64,000 nt of DNA from Aromatoleum toluclasticum ATCC 700605 (GCF_000378245.1 NZ_KB899494.1:186001-250000), one strand, 5' to 3'. Numbered from the stretch's first letter, positions 1 through 9,104 are shown. Notes: a model not told the origin generated them from the sequence alone. Translations and numbers: made by a program.

Positions 1-2
1 TG

Positions 3-410
3 CGCGAAATGGACCGTTCGCTGGAGGAGGCCGCGCTCGATCTCGGCTGCCCGCCGTTCAAGGTCTTCTTCGTGATTACCGTGCCGGTGATTGCGCCGGC
101 GCTGGTGGCCGGGTGGCTGCTCGCCTTCACGCTGTCGATGGACGACTTCGTGCTCGCGGCGATGCTGTCCGATCCGGGCAGCACGACCCTGCCCGTGCTC
201 GTGTTCGCGCGCCTGCACCACGGTCTCAAGCCCGAGATCAACGCGCTCGCGACGGTCATCGTCGCGCTCGTATCGCTGGCGGTCGTCGTCGCCAACCGCG
301 CGATGCTGTCGGCGCAGCGGAAACGTGCGGCGGCGCTGCGTCATGCGGCGGGAATTTCACCGACGGGCGTGCCAAACGTTACACTTGGGAGTCCCGACAT
401 TCGGAGGTGA
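3..410 (+). CDS. ABC transporter permease, PotI/PotC-like (3' part)
   Basis: C-terminal 135 residues of a binding-protein-dependent ABC permease; the gene begins before the window and the frame is open from base 3. The start shows the inner-membrane permease EAA loop (REMDRSLEEAALDLG, then a Pro about 15 residues on) that docks on the ATPase. Two hydrophobic segments follow (about residues 25-45 and 85-105) and a basic tail. The segment FTLSMDDFVLAAMLSD is typical of spermidine/putrescine permeases of the PotI/PotC type, so polyamine import is the most likely role; the substrate cannot be proven from a fragment. Its stop lies 5 nt before the TTG start of the next gene, which suggests co-transcription although the next gene is an exporter. 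Confidence 0.85.
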   Translation, partial: REMDRSLEEAALDLGCPPFKVFFVITVPVIAPALVAGWLLAFTLSMDDFVLAAMLSDPGSTTLPVLVFARLHHGLKPEINALATVIVALVSLAVVVANRAMLSAQRKRAAALRHAAGISPTGVPNVTLGSPDIRR

Positions 411-415
411 GAGGA

Positions 416-2353
416 TTGCGCGTTCCCGAAACCGTCGAAGTCATCGACGAGCAGGATGACGAGAAGGCAGTCCAGGCGGCGGTCGCCGTTCAGGCGGCGG
501 TCGCCGTTGACGAGCATGCCGCCCATGAGCGCCCGGCCAGCCTGCCGGCGATGTACCGCGCGCTGTGGCAGCACGCGGACGGCGTGCGCCACCTGATCTT
601 CGGCGCCTTCGGCCTGCTGCTCGCGTCCCAGCTCTTCAAGCTCGGCGTGCCGTGGTTCGCCGGCAATGCGATCAATGCGATCCAGAAGGGAGGGCTTGAG
701 GCGCTGTCCGACGCCGGGCGCTGGCTGATCCTCGTGTTCACGGCCATCGTCGCGACCTGGCTGCTGCATGGCCCGGGCCGCATCCTCGAGCGCAACGTCG
801 CGCTGCGCGTGCGCGAACGCCTGTCGGCGCTGCTCGTCGGGCGCCTGATGCGCGCGCCGCTGGCATGGCACGAGCGCCACCACTCCGGTGAGATCACGCA
901 CCGCGTGCAGCAGAGCACCGGTGCGCTGTACGACTTCGCGCAGAGCCAGTTCATCTACCTGCAGAACACCGTGCAGCTGATCGGCCCGATCGTCGCGCTG
1001 TGGCTGATCTCGTCGCTCGTCGGCAGCGTGGCCGTGATCGGCTACGGCCTCATCGCGCTGATGATCACCCGCTTCGACCGCGTGATGATGACGATCGCCG
1101 TCGATACCAACCGCGCCGAGCGCGCGTGGTCCGCGACCATGGTCGATGTGCTCGGCAACGTGCTGTCGGTGCTCGCGCTGCGCCGTGCCGACGGTGTCGC
1201 GCGCCTGATCGCGGCGCGGCTGGAGGCGATGGCCGGGCCGCTCAAGCGCAGCATCGTCATCAACGAGGCGAAGTGGGCCGCGGTCGATCTCCTCGCGAGC
1301 CTGCTGTGGTGCGTCCTCGTTGCTGTGTATGCCGCGCAGGCGGCCGGCCTGATCGGCGCGGAGGTGACGGGAGGGGCGGCTGCGGGCGTCGCGACCGGCA
1401 TCGCGCTGGGCAAGGTCTTCATGGTGTACGAATACTCGCAGCAGGCCGGCGGCGTGATCACGGCGATCGCCTCGCACTTCCAGTCGTTGTCGCGCCAGCG
1501 CGCGGACTTCGCCTCGGCGCAGCCGGTGTTCGCGGCGCGCGAGTCCGCCGAGCCCGCGCGCTGCACCGCCGACGGCGAGCCCTGGCGCCGCATGACCGTC
1601 GCGGACCTGCGCTTCGCCCACGCCGGCAGCGACCGCGCCGGCGCGGCGATCGACATCCCGCACCTCGAGCTCGAACGCGGCCGCCGCTACGCGCTGGTCG
1701 GCCCCAGCGGCGCGGGCAAGAGCACGCTGCTGCGCCTGCTCGCCGGGCTGGATACCCCGGCCGACGCCGTCGTCAGCTTCGACGCGATTCCCGCGCCCGA
1801 GACGGCCTCCATCCTGCGCGGCATCGCGACGCTGATCCCGCAGCAGGCCGAGATGTTCGACGGCACCGTGGCCGAGAACCTGCTGCTCGGCGGCACCGCC
1901 AATCCGGAGGCGATCAGCGCCGCGCTGCGCGCCACCTGCGCGGACACTTTCGTCGAAAGCCTGCACGGCGGGCTCGCCGCGCGCGTCGTCGAAGGCGGCG
2001 CGAACTGGTCCGGCGGCCAGCGCCAGCGCCTCGCGCTCGCCCGCGGCGTGCTAGCGGCCGAGGGCAGCTCGCTGGTGCTGCTCGACGAACCGAGCAGCGC
2101 GCTCGACCCGGAAACCGAGGCGCGTTTGTATCAGGGTCTGTTCGAGCACTTCGCCGATGCGGTCGTCGTGTCCTCGGTGCACCGCCTGCATCTGCTCGAT
2201 CGCTTCGACCAGGTGATCCTCATGCAGGACGGGCGCATCGAGGCGATGGGCAGCGCGTGGGAACTCGCGCAGGCCTCACCCCTCTTCCGCGAAATGCTCG
2301 CAGTGCAGGCGCGGCCGGAGAGGCGCAAGCAGCCGGGAACGCCGCACCATTAA
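416..2353 (+). CDS. ABC exporter, fused membrane and ATP-binding domains
   Basis: A 645-residue half-transporter of the multidrug/lipid exporter type. After a variable, Ala/Val-rich N-terminal tail of about 45 residues comes a six-helix membrane domain (about 60-350). The nucleotide-binding domain follows: Walker A GPSGAGKST near residue 429, signature SGGQRQR near 531, Walker B LVLLDEPSSALD near 552, and the H-loop His in SSVHRLHLL near 587. The open frame extends upstream into the preceding gene, but that part reads as shadow. I place the start at TTG 416, because GGAGG at 403-407 is spaced 8 nt from it; GTG 407 is in frame but sits on the ribosome-binding site. It works as a homodimer or with a partner half; the substrate is unknown. 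Confidence 0.85.
   Translation: MRVPETVEVIDEQDDEKAVQAAVAVQAAVAVDEHAAHERPASLPAMYRALWQHADGVRHLIFGAFGLLLASQLFKLGVPWFAGNAINAIQKGGLEALSDAGRWLILVFTAIVATWLLHGPGRILERNVALRVRERLSALLVGRLMRAPLAWHERHHSGEITHRVQQSTGALYDFAQSQFIYLQNTVQLIGPIVALWLISSLVGSVAVIGYGLIALMITRFDRVMMTIAVDTNRAERAWSATMVDVLGNVLSVLALRRADGVARLIAARLEAMAGPLKRSIVINEAKWAAVDLLASLLWCVLVAVYAAQAAGLIGAEVTGGAAAGVATGIALGKVFMVYEYSQQAGGVITAIASHFQSLSRQRADFASAQPVFAARESAEPARCTADGEPWRRMTVADLRFAHAGSDRAGAAIDIPHLELERGRRYALVGPSGAGKSTLLRLLAGLDTPADAVVSFDAIPAPETASILRGIATLIPQQAEMFDGTVAENLLLGGTANPEAISAALRATCADTFVESLHGGLAARVVEGGANWSGGQRQRLALARGVLAAEGSSLVLLDEPSSALDPETEARLYQGLFEHFADAVVVSSVHRLHLLDRFDQVILMQDGRIEAMGSAWELAQASPLFREMLAVQARPERRKQPGTPHH
473..508 (+). repeat. 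18-bp perfect tandem repeat inside the ABC exporter
   Basis: CAGGCGGCGGTCGCCGTT occurs twice in a row (473-490, 491-508). It encodes a repeated QAAVAV in the non-conserved N-terminal tail of the exporter. Copy number could vary by slippage without breaking the frame. Confidence 0.85.
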
Positions 2354-2374
2354 CCCGGCTGCGATGGCGCCGCG

Positions 2375-2872
2375 TCACGAGCGGCGCGCTTGCATGAACT
2401 CGATCAGCTGATCGAGCGCCTTGCCCCAGCCTTCCTCGAACCCCATCGCCGCATGCCGCTGGCAGTCCTCCGGCGTGCCATGCACGACGCGGGCGCCGTA
2501 GAGCGTGCCGTCGCCCTGCGGCGTCATCGTGACGATGCCGGTGAAAAAGAAGAAATCCGCCATCGTGCCGGCGGGAACCGGTCGAAATCCCGGCTCCAGG
2601 GCATTCGTCCAGACGAGGCAGCGATTCGGCTCGACCTCCAGGTAGCAGCCGCTGTTGGGGAATTCCTGTCCTTCCGGCGAGCGCATCACGGTGTGGAATT
2701 CGCCGCCCGGACGCAGGTCGATCCGGCATGCCACGGTGGTCCACGGGCGCGGACAGAACCATGGCATCAACAGCTCGGGCTGCGTCCACGCGGCCCAGAT
2801 GGCGTCCGCCGGCAGATCGACGAAGCGCTCGAAGGACAAGTCGCGGGAAGGATCGTGGTCGGGGGTGTTCAT
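2375..2872 (-). CDS. SRPBCC (AHSA1-like) domain protein
   Basis: A 165-residue cytoplasmic protein made of one START/Bet v1-like fold of the Aha1-homologue family. Visible family features are FERFVDLPADAIWAAWTQPELL at the start, the MPWFCP segment, a strand pattern around LRPGGEFHTVMRSPEGQEF and a C-terminal helix ending LDQLIEFMQARRS. Such proteins bind small hydrophobic ligands, and many sit beside other stress or VOC genes, as here. It converges on the ABC exporter with 21 nt between stops. No catalytic residues can be assigned, so the function stays open. Confidence 0.8.
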   Translation of the reverse strand: MNTPDHDPSRDLSFERFVDLPADAIWAAWTQPELLMPWFCPRPWTTVACRIDLRPGGEFHTVMRSPEGQEFPNSGCYLEVEPNRCLVWTNALEPGFRPVPAGTMADFFFFTGIVTMTPQGDGTLYGARVVHGTPEDCQRHAAMGFEEGWGKALDQLIEFMQARRS

Positions 2873-3287
2873 TGCGTGGCCTCCATGCAGGGATCACGTC
2901 GTTGTGGCGTGTTCCCATTGACGCATGAAGGTGTGCGAGGGTTCCGGTGCGTGTGGCCTGCCGACTCGCGCAAGCCGACGGTTCCTCCGTCCTGCTGCCG
3001 TGTCTGGACGATCGCCCGGTGACGCTCCGTGAGGCGACCAGAAAAGGCGCCCGGTGTCTCGAAATCAAGTGTTTCGCCCCGTTCGTTGTCGAAACCGACC
3101 ACGCGCACAGGTTGTCAACTTCGCCAGCAGCTAGAGTACGTCGAAGAGGAAAGCGCCACCGGCGTGGCCCGGCAGGCGTTGAACGGCCCGCAGGTTCCTG
3201 GTCCGCTTGTGGATCAGTGTCGCCTTCGTTCGCCGCTTCGCTGCGCGGCGCGAATGCACGTGATTCTTTCAATCTTGGAGAACCCCG
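2873..3287. other. intergenic region, divergent promoters expected
   Basis: 415 bp between two divergently transcribed small genes. I find no convincing gene: the open frames across it lack ribosome-binding sites and family-like sequence. It must hold the promoters of the SRPBCC and VOC genes, but I see no clear -35/-10 pair. A purine-rich site (TTGGAGAACCCC, 3273-3284) precedes the ATG at 3288. Confidence 0.5.
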
Positions 3288-3767
3288 ATGGTCAGCAAGA
3301 ACACGATATGCCTGTGGTACGACGGCACCGCGCTGGACGCCGCGAAGTTCTACGCTCAGACGTTCCCGGACAGCTCGGTAGGGGCCGTCCATCGTGCGCC
3401 CGGTGACTATCCGGACGGCAAGCAGGGCGATGTCCTGACGGTCGAATTCACGGTGATGGGTATCCCTTGTCTCGGACTGAACGGAGGCCCGGCGTTCAAA
3501 CACAGCGAAGCTTTTTCGTTTCAGGTTGCGACCGAGGACCAGGCCGAAACGGACCGTTTGTGGAACGCGGTTGTCGGAAACGGCGGTCAGGAAAGCGCAT
3601 GCGGCTGGTGCAAGGACAAGTGGGGACTGTCGTGGCAGATCACGCCACGCGCCCTGATCGCCGCGATTACCGATCCTGACCAGGCGGCGGCCAAGCGCGC
3701 GTTCGAAGCGATGATGGAGATGAGCAAGATCGACATCGCGGTGATCGAGGCCGCTCGGCGCGGCTGA
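3288..3767 (+). CDS. VOC family protein (PhnB/glyoxalase-like)
   Basis: A 159-residue protein of the vicinal-oxygen-chelate superfamily, PhnB-like branch often labelled 3-demethylubiquinone methyltransferase-like. The beginning NTICLWYDGTALDAAKFYAQTFPDS and the later FSFQVATEDQAETDRLWNAVVGNGG and CGWCKDKWGLSWQITPRAL are the family landmarks. One metal-binding fold is built from paired beta-alpha-beta-beta-beta units. Start ATG 3288 has GGAGAACCCCG upstream at good spacing. The enzymatic role is not predictable from sequence; members range from resistance proteins to isomerases. Confidence 0.85.
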   Translation: MVSKNTICLWYDGTALDAAKFYAQTFPDSSVGAVHRAPGDYPDGKQGDVLTVEFTVMGIPCLGLNGGPAFKHSEAFSFQVATEDQAETDRLWNAVVGNGGQESACGWCKDKWGLSWQITPRALIAAITDPDQAAAKRAFEAMMEMSKIDIAVIEAARRG

Positions 3768-3824
3768 AGCCGGTGTCGGCGAAGCGACGGCCGGCCGGTT
3801 CCCGGGTCAGATGGAAAGCTTTGC

Positions 3825-5114
3825 ATGAGACCGAGTTCCAGACTGGTCGCGGCGATGTACACTTCGACGATGCATTCATCAGCCGACAATCGTGCACTCA
3901 GCACGGATAACGTCCATTCCGATCGCCGCTTCGGCGTCGAGCACGGAGGAATCCACAAACCGATCCACACCTCGGTTCAGTATGGTTTCGACCGCGCCGA
4001 GGACCTGATCGGAGCCTTTCAGGGAACCTACAAGGGAGGCTACCAATACGCGCGTCAAGGCACGCCGACTACGGCCGCGCTGGAGGCCAAGATCACCGCG
4101 CTGGAGGACGGCGCAGGAACGGTGTGCTTCGCGACCGGCATGGGGGCGATCGCCGGGACCCTGCTTACGCTCCTGCGTGCAGGCGACCATCTGGTTGCGA
4201 GCAGGTACATCTTCGGCAACACGAACAGTCTGCTCGGCACCATCCAGGGCTTGGGGGTTGCGGTCGACAAGGTCGACGCGTGTTCCGTCGAGAACGTCGC
4301 AGCCGCGATCCGGCCCGAAACGCGCATGGTATTCGTCGAGACCATTGCCAATCCGAGGACGCAGGTCGCCGATCTCGCCGCCATCGGCAAGTTGTGCAGC
4401 GAGCGCGGGCTCATCTACGTGGTTGACAATACGATCACCTCGCCGGCCCTGTTCAGGCCGCGCACGGTCGGCGCGAGCCTGGTGATCAACTCCCTGACCA
4501 AGACCATTGCTGGTCACGGCGAGGCGCTCGGCGGCGCCGTCACGGACACCGGGCTGTTCGACTGGTCGCTCAGCCCGAACATCTTTCCGTCGTATCGCAA
4601 AGGAGACCCCAAAGCCTGGGGGCTGCTGCAGGTCCGCAAGAAAGGCCTGCGCGACATGGGGGGCACGATGTGCTCCGACCAGGCGCATCGGATCAGCGTC
4701 GGCAGCGAAACCTTGCCGCTGCGTGTGCGGCAGACGAGCAGCACGGCGCTCGCGCTGGCGCGGTGGCTCGAAGCGCACCCGAAAGTTCAGGCGGTGCACT
4801 ACCCGTTCTTGCCGTCGCACGCCGAACACGAGCGCGCGAAGAGCCTGTTCGCCGCCGGTTCGTGGCTGTTCAGCTTCGAGCTGTGCGACCCGTCGTCGAT
4901 GATAGACGTGCTCAACCGCCTCACCCTGCCGATCAAGGCGACAGGCCTTGGCGATACGCGCACATTGATCATTCCGGTCGCGCCGACCATCTTCTGGGAG
5001 GCCGGACCGGAGGCGCGCGCCGCAATGGGCATTGCCGAAGGCTTGATCCGCGTTTCGGTCGGGCTCGAAGACGAAGCCGACCTGATCGCCGATTTCGACC
5101 GTGCGCTTGCGTAA
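3825..5114 (+). CDS. PLP-dependent trans-sulfuration enzyme (cystathionine gamma-synthase family)
   Basis: A 429-residue fold-type I PLP enzyme of the Cys/Met metabolism family. It has the YARQGTPTTAALEAKITALEDG segment, the cofactor-stacking region FATGMGAIAGTLLTLLRAGDH, the VVDNTITSP Asp region and the Schiff-base lysine in NSLTKTIAGHGEALGG (Lys226 from this start). Members make or split cystathionine, methionine or homocysteine, or sulfhydrylate homoserine esters; I cannot choose the reaction. The start is uncertain: ATG 3825 follows GGAAAG at fair spacing, but ATG 3855 or 3870 would remove only non-conserved residues. It is monocistronic by spacing and converges on the glycine-zipper gene. 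Confidence 0.85.
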   Translation: MRPSSRLVAAMYTSTMHSSADNRALSTDNVHSDRRFGVEHGGIHKPIHTSVQYGFDRAEDLIGAFQGTYKGGYQYARQGTPTTAALEAKITALEDGAGTVCFATGMGAIAGTLLTLLRAGDHLVASRYIFGNTNSLLGTIQGLGVAVDKVDACSVENVAAAIRPETRMVFVETIANPRTQVADLAAIGKLCSERGLIYVVDNTITSPALFRPRTVGASLVINSLTKTIAGHGEALGGAVTDTGLFDWSLSPNIFPSYRKGDPKAWGLLQVRKKGLRDMGGTMCSDQAHRISVGSETLPLRVRQTSSTALALARWLEAHPKVQAVHYPFLPSHAEHERAKSLFAAGSWLFSFELCDPSSMIDVLNRLTLPIKATGLGDTRTLIIPVAPTIFWEAGPEARAAMGIAEGLIRVSVGLEDEADLIADFDRALA

Positions 5115-5146
5115 CGACTATTGGCTCCGGCGCTCCGGCGCCGTTT

Positions 5147-5168
5147 CAGGCTCGCAGCACCGAGCCTG
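5147..5168. terminator. hairpin between convergent genes
   Basis: CAGGCTCG and CGAGCCTG form an 8-bp stem with a 6-nt loop between the stops of the PLP enzyme (5114) and the glycine-zipper gene (5204). No T-run follows on either strand, so it may only stabilise 3' ends. Confidence 0.4.
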
Positions 5169-5203
5169 TAGCGGGAGGGCTGCAATCGGTCCGGCGGACC
5201 GGA

Positions 5204-5776
5204 TCAACTGCCCGAGCCGGAGCCCGATCGCGCGTCCGCACCCTGCGCCCCGGTCAGGACGAGCTGGCCATCCTTGACCGGAATGCGCGGGCCGGGCTCG
5301 TGGTCCATGCGCACGCGTCCGAGGTGCTCGCCGAGTCGATATTCGACGTCATAGCCGACGACCCGCTGGCTGGTGTCCGTCACCGTCTTGCACCGGGTTT
5401 CCGTGGTGCTGTAGGTGTCGTTGGCCTGCATGTTCTCCTGGACCTTCTTGCCCGCATAACCGCCGGCGGCTGCGCCGGCGATGGTGGCGACCTTCTTGCC
5501 GGTGCCGGCGCCGATCTGGTTGCCCAGCAGGCCGCCCGCGAGGGCGCCGACCACCGTCCCGGCGACCTGGTGTTGGTCCCTGACCGGGGCGCGACGATTC
5601 ACGACGACGTCCCTGCATTCTTCGCGCGGCGTCTTGACCGTTTCGGTGAGCGCTTGCACGGCGACCACATCCGCGTACTTCGGCCCGTGCTCAACCAGGC
5701 TGTAAGTTGCGAAGGCACCTCCTGCGGTGACGCCCAGTGCTCCCAGCCCGATACCCAGCATCATTGATTTGTCCAC
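5204..5776 (-). CDS. glycine-zipper 2TM domain protein
   Basis: A 190-residue envelope protein. It begins with a hydrophobic Gly/Ala-rich segment, then has a central Gly-zipper pair (VVGALAGGLLGNQIGAG and IAGAAAGGYAGKKVQ, about residues 85-125), as in Rickettsia 17-kDa antigen-like and OsmB/SlyB-related proteins. The C-terminal half carries two Cys (CRDVVV, CKTV) and a YDVEYRLGEHLGRVRMDHEPG motif. The open frame reaches 5842, but I choose GTG 5776 because GGGAGAAG precedes it at proper spacing and the upstream residues are basic and family-foreign. The likely role is an outer-membrane-associated structural or stress protein. Confidence 0.75.
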   Translation of the reverse strand: MDKSMMLGIGLGALGVTAGGAFATYSLVEHGPKYADVVAVQALTETVKTPREECRDVVVNRRAPVRDQHQVAGTVVGALAGGLLGNQIGAGTGKKVATIAGAAAGGYAGKKVQENMQANDTYSTTETRCKTVTDTSQRVVGYDVEYRLGEHLGRVRMDHEPGPRIPVKDGQLVLTGAQGADARSGSGSGS

Positions 5777-6002
5777 GGCTTCTCCCGGTTCTCCGAATCT
5801 CGTGCGACGAGATCGCGGTGGGCGATTGTACGTGCGCGCCATCCGGCAGTTTCAGCGTGGAAACAAAGAGATACCTAAATTCTGGGCGTGTTTTCCATTG
5901 CCTGAGCATGCGGGGCGGTGGGCCGGGGAGGGCTTCGTTCCCCGTCCGTGCCGGCCTCCGTCCGGGCGAACGGGGGGCCAGCCGATCGCCCTGTTATCAG
6001 TC

Positions 6003-7283
6003 TCAGCGTTCGCGGAAGGCGCGCATCATCGTGTCGGTGACCGGTTCGAGCAGGTATTCGAGCGCGGTGCGCGGCTTGGTGCGGATGAATACCTCTGCGG
6101 CCATGCCGGGCTGCAGCTCTGCGAGCAGCGAGCCGGCTTCGGCGGCGTCGGGGATGAGCTGGACGAGGTAGAAGGTCGCACCGTCCTCGACCGTCAGCGC
6201 GTCGGGCGAGATGTAGCTGACCTTGCCGGGGAACAGCGGCGTCGTGCGGTGCGGCAGCGCGGTGAGGCGGATGTCCGCCGCCTGGCCGACGTGCAGGTCC
6301 TTGATCGAGTCGACATGCACGCGGCCTTCGAGCACGAGCGGGCCGGTGTTGGGCACGATCTCCATCAGCATCGCGCGCGGCGCGATCGTGCCGCCCGAGG
6401 TATGCACGGCGAGGTTCAGCACGCGGCCGGCGACCGGCGCGCGAATGGTCAGGCGCTGCAGCAGGTCGGAGGCGGGCCGCAGGCGGTCCTGCAGTTCCAT
6501 GATGCGCGTGGTGCTGGCCTTGGCCTCTTCGGCGGCCTGGCGCACGAGGTCGCTGCGCAGCGTCACCGCGCGCAGGCGCAGTTCCTCGCGTTGGCTCTGC
6601 GCGTGGGCGATCTCGGAGCGGCGCTCTTCCTGGCGCGAGCGGTAGTCGGAGATCACGCGCTTCTGCGTCAGCAGCCGGGTGTTGGCGACGAACTTCTGGT
6701 CCTTCAGCGACGCGAGGCTGGCCATCTCCTCCTCGGCGGCCGCGGCACCCATGCGCTCGGCTTCCATCTGCGCCTTGAGCGCCTCGACTTCGTCGCCGAC
6801 GCTCTTCGCCTGGTTGTCGAGCAGCGCGATCTGCGCGGCGAGCGCACGACGGCGCTCATCGAAGAGTGCCTGCTCACGGTGCATCATTTCGGCGGCGACC
6901 GGGTCGTCCTTGCGCTGCAGCAGCGCCTGCGGGAATTTCGGGGTGCTGCCGGTCATTTCCGCTTCGAGGCGGGCGTGGCGGGCGAGTTCGGCGTCGAGCG
7001 CGGTGTGCGTGACCGAGTACAGCGCCTCGGCTTGCGCGTCGCGCAGCACGATGAGCGGCTGGCCTTCGGTGACGATGTCGCCGTCGCGCACGAAGATCTC
7101 GTTCACGATGCCGCCTTCGTTGTGCTGCACGGCCTTGCGGTTGGCGTCGACCTTGGCCTGCGCCATCATGATGACGGCGCCTTGCAGCGGCGCGAGCGCG
7201 AGCCAGATGCCCACGCCCACGAAAGCGATGGCGATGATGAACTGGCCGACGCGGATGAGGCGTTTCGTCTGGTCGATCATCAT
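6003..7283 (-). CDS. type I secretion membrane-fusion (HlyD/PrtE-like) protein
   Basis: A 426-residue adaptor of a type I secretion system. It has a short cytoplasmic N-terminus, one membrane span (about 15-38), a lipoyl-like half motif, a long coiled-coil hairpin (about 95-270, rich in Glu/Arg/Gln/Ala heptads), the returning lipoyl half (IRAPVAGRVLNLAVHTSGGTIAP) and a beta-barrel region ending in FIRTKPRTALEYLLEPVTD, the usual HlyD-family C-terminus. It bridges the ABC ATPase to a TolC-type outer-membrane channel, which is not encoded in this window. Its ATG overlaps the stop of the ATPase gene by 4 nt (ATGA), so the two are translationally coupled. Confidence 0.9.
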   Translation of the reverse strand: MMIDQTKRLIRVGQFIIAIAFVGVGIWLALAPLQGAVIMMAQAKVDANRKAVQHNEGGIVNEIFVRDGDIVTEGQPLIVLRDAQAEALYSVTHTALDAELARHARLEAEMTGSTPKFPQALLQRKDDPVAAEMMHREQALFDERRRALAAQIALLDNQAKSVGDEVEALKAQMEAERMGAAAAEEEMASLASLKDQKFVANTRLLTQKRVISDYRSRQEERRSEIAHAQSQREELRLRAVTLRSDLVRQAAEEAKASTTRIMELQDRLRPASDLLQRLTIRAPVAGRVLNLAVHTSGGTIAPRAMLMEIVPNTGPLVLEGRVHVDSIKDLHVGQAADIRLTALPHRTTPLFPGKVSYISPDALTVEDGATFYLVQLIPDAAEAGSLLAELQPGMAAEVFIRTKPRTALEYLLEPVTDTMMRAFRER

Positions 7284-9007
7284 GCCTCCTGCACGCGGTT
7301 GGGGGGCACGGGGGCGACGGGCGCGACAGCTGTGACGGGGGCAACGCGCTGCGGCGCGATGCGCGCGAGCAGCTCCTCGCGCGGCCCGTAGCCTTCGACG
7401 CGGCCTTCGCGCAGCACCAGCACGCGGTCTATGCAGTCGAGCAGGCTGGGTTTGTGCGTGACCATCACGACCGTCACGCCGTCGTGCGTGATCTGGCGTA
7501 TGCAGCGCACGAGGCTGGCTTCGCCGTCGGCGTCGAGGTTGGCGTTGGGTTCGTCGAGGATCACGAGCGCGGGGTCGTCGTACAGCGCGCGTGCGAGACC
7601 GATGCGCTGCATCTGTCCGCCGGACAGGATGTAGTCGGTCTGGCTGATGCGGGTGTCATAGCCCTCGGGCAGGCGCAGGATCAGCTCATGCACCTGCGCC
7701 CGCTGGGCGGCGGCGATGACGCGTTCGGCGTTGACGGTGCCGAGGCGGGCGATGTTTTCGGCGATGGTGCCGGGGAACAGTTCGACGTCCTGCGGCAGGT
7801 AGCCGATGTGGCGACCGTGGCCGCTGGCGACGAGCTGGCGCACGTCCGCGCCGTCGACGCGCACGGTGCCGTGGGTCGGCGCCCACACGCCGGCGAGCAG
7901 GCGCGCGAGGCTGGACTTGCCCGAGGCGCTGGGGCCGACGATCGCGAGCGACTGGCCGGCGGGGAGCTGGAAGCTCACCTGGCGCAGGATGGTCTGCATC
8001 GCCGTGCGGCCGGCAAGGGTGACGGCCTCGACCGACAGCTCGCCGTGCGGTTCGGGCAGGCTGGTCGGCGCCGCGGTCTCGTCCTCGTCGAGGAAGGGCT
8101 TCATGCGCGCCCATGCCGCGCGTGCGAGCACGAAGTTGTTCCAGTTGCCGATGACGCTTTCGACCGGGGCGAGCGCGCGGCCCAGCAGGATGGTCGAGGC
8201 GATCATGATGCCCGGCGTGACGTGCTGGTCGATCACGAGCCATGCGCCGGTGCCCATGACGGCGACCTGGATGAACTGGCGCACGAAGCGCGACAGGCTC
8301 GTGACGCCGCTCATGATGCGGCTGGTGGCGAGCGAGGTGGCGATCACCTCGTCGTTGAGCGTGTGCCAGCGCTCGACGAAGGGGGCGGTCATGCCCATGG
8401 AGTTGAGCACGTCGGCGTTGGCCATGCCCTTGTCGATGTACTGGCCGGCGCGACGGGTGCGATCCTGCACCGCTTCGACCTTCTTGCGGTTCATGCGCTC
8501 GTTGAACAGCGCCAGCACGAGCAGGACGAGCATGCCGCCGACGGCGACGATGCCCATCAGCGGGTGGAACAGGAAGATCAGGACGACGAAGATCACGCCC
8601 CATGGCGCGTCGAACAGCGAGATGACGCCGGCGCCGGTGAGGAAGCCGCGCAGTTGTGCGACGTCGCGCAGGCCGTGCAGGTTTTCGCGGCGCTGGATGT
8701 TCGAGGCGTTGCGGATCAGCGCGACGAGCACGCGCCGGCCCAGCGTGCGGTCGAGCAGCGCGCCGGCGCGCTGCAGCAGCAGGTTGCGCAGGTAGTCGAG
8801 GGCGAGCGCCGTCAGCAGTGCGCCGGCGGTCGCGATGCTCAGCATCAGCAGGGTTTCGTCGCTGCGGCTGGCGAGCACGCGGTCGAATACCTGCAGCATG
8901 TAGAGCGAGGGGGCGAGCAGCGCGATGTTGATCGCGAGGCTGAATACGCCCGCGTTGAGGAAGATCGAGCGGAAGGTGGAGACGAACTGCCGGGTTTCTG
9001 ACATCAC
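7280..9007 (-). CDS. type I secretion ABC permease/ATPase (PrtD-like)
   Basis: A 575-residue inner-membrane exporter that energises secretion of RTX proteins. The membrane domain (about 1-310) starts directly with the first helix and lacks an N-terminal C39 peptidase or C39-like domain, which places it in the PrtD/HasD class. The ATPase domain has Walker A GPSASGKSS near residue 358, signature LSGGQMQRIGLARAL near 465 and Walker B PALVILDEPNANLD near 487, followed by the VTHKPSLL switch His. It lies between the RTX gene and the HlyD gene on the same strand and is separated from the RTX gene by a terminator-like hairpin. Confidence 0.9.
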   Translation of the reverse strand: MMSETRQFVSTFRSIFLNAGVFSLAINIALLAPSLYMLQVFDRVLASRSDETLLMLSIATAGALLTALALDYLRNLLLQRAGALLDRTLGRRVLVALIRNASNIQRRENLHGLRDVAQLRGFLTGAGVISLFDAPWGVIFVVLIFLFHPLMGIVAVGGMLVLLVLALFNERMNRKKVEAVQDRTRRAGQYIDKGMANADVLNSMGMTAPFVERWHTLNDEVIATSLATSRIMSGVTSLSRFVRQFIQVAVMGTGAWLVIDQHVTPGIMIASTILLGRALAPVESVIGNWNNFVLARAAWARMKPFLDEDETAAPTSLPEPHGELSVEAVTLAGRTAMQTILRQVSFQLPAGQSLAIVGPSASGKSSLARLLAGVWAPTHGTVRVDGADVRQLVASGHGRHIGYLPQDVELFPGTIAENIARLGTVNAERVIAAAQRAQVHELILRLPEGYDTRISQTDYILSGGQMQRIGLARALYDDPALVILDEPNANLDADGEASLVRCIRQITHDGVTVVMVTHKPSLLDCIDRVLVLREGRVEGYGPREELLARIAPQRVAPVTAVAPVAPVPPNRVQEA

Positions 9008-9054
9008 GGGAAGGCGGCTTGCAGCCGGTGCGGCTAATTGAGCATATTGGCATG

Positions 9055-9080
9055 AAAAAGGCTGCCCCGGGGGCAGCCTT
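9055..9080 (-). terminator. rho-independent terminator/attenuator between RTX and export genes
   Basis: Stem AAGGCTGCC/GGCAGCCTT (9 bp, 9058-9066 with 9072-9080), short loop, then five T on the minus strand. It stands just after the RTX stop (9105) and before the ATPase start (9007). In type I secretion operons such a site lowers expression of the exporter relative to the abundant substrate. Confidence 0.75.
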
Positions 9081-9104
9081 CGCGATTGCCGGGATACCGG
9101 GGGG

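Noticed and set aside
113-415. Upstream extension of the ABC exporter
   Set aside because: It overlaps the permease gene in another frame and lacks family similarity; TTG 416 has a good ribosome-binding site.
341-1966. Long minus-strand frame opposite the ABC exporter
   Set aside because: Composition (His/Arg/Asp/Gln-rich, no motifs) is the usual mirror image of a GC-rich gene; the plus strand has full ABC motifs.
4124-4426. Alternative frames within the PLP-enzyme gene
   Set aside because: Shadows of the main frame, which contains the PLP lysine motif and full family pattern.
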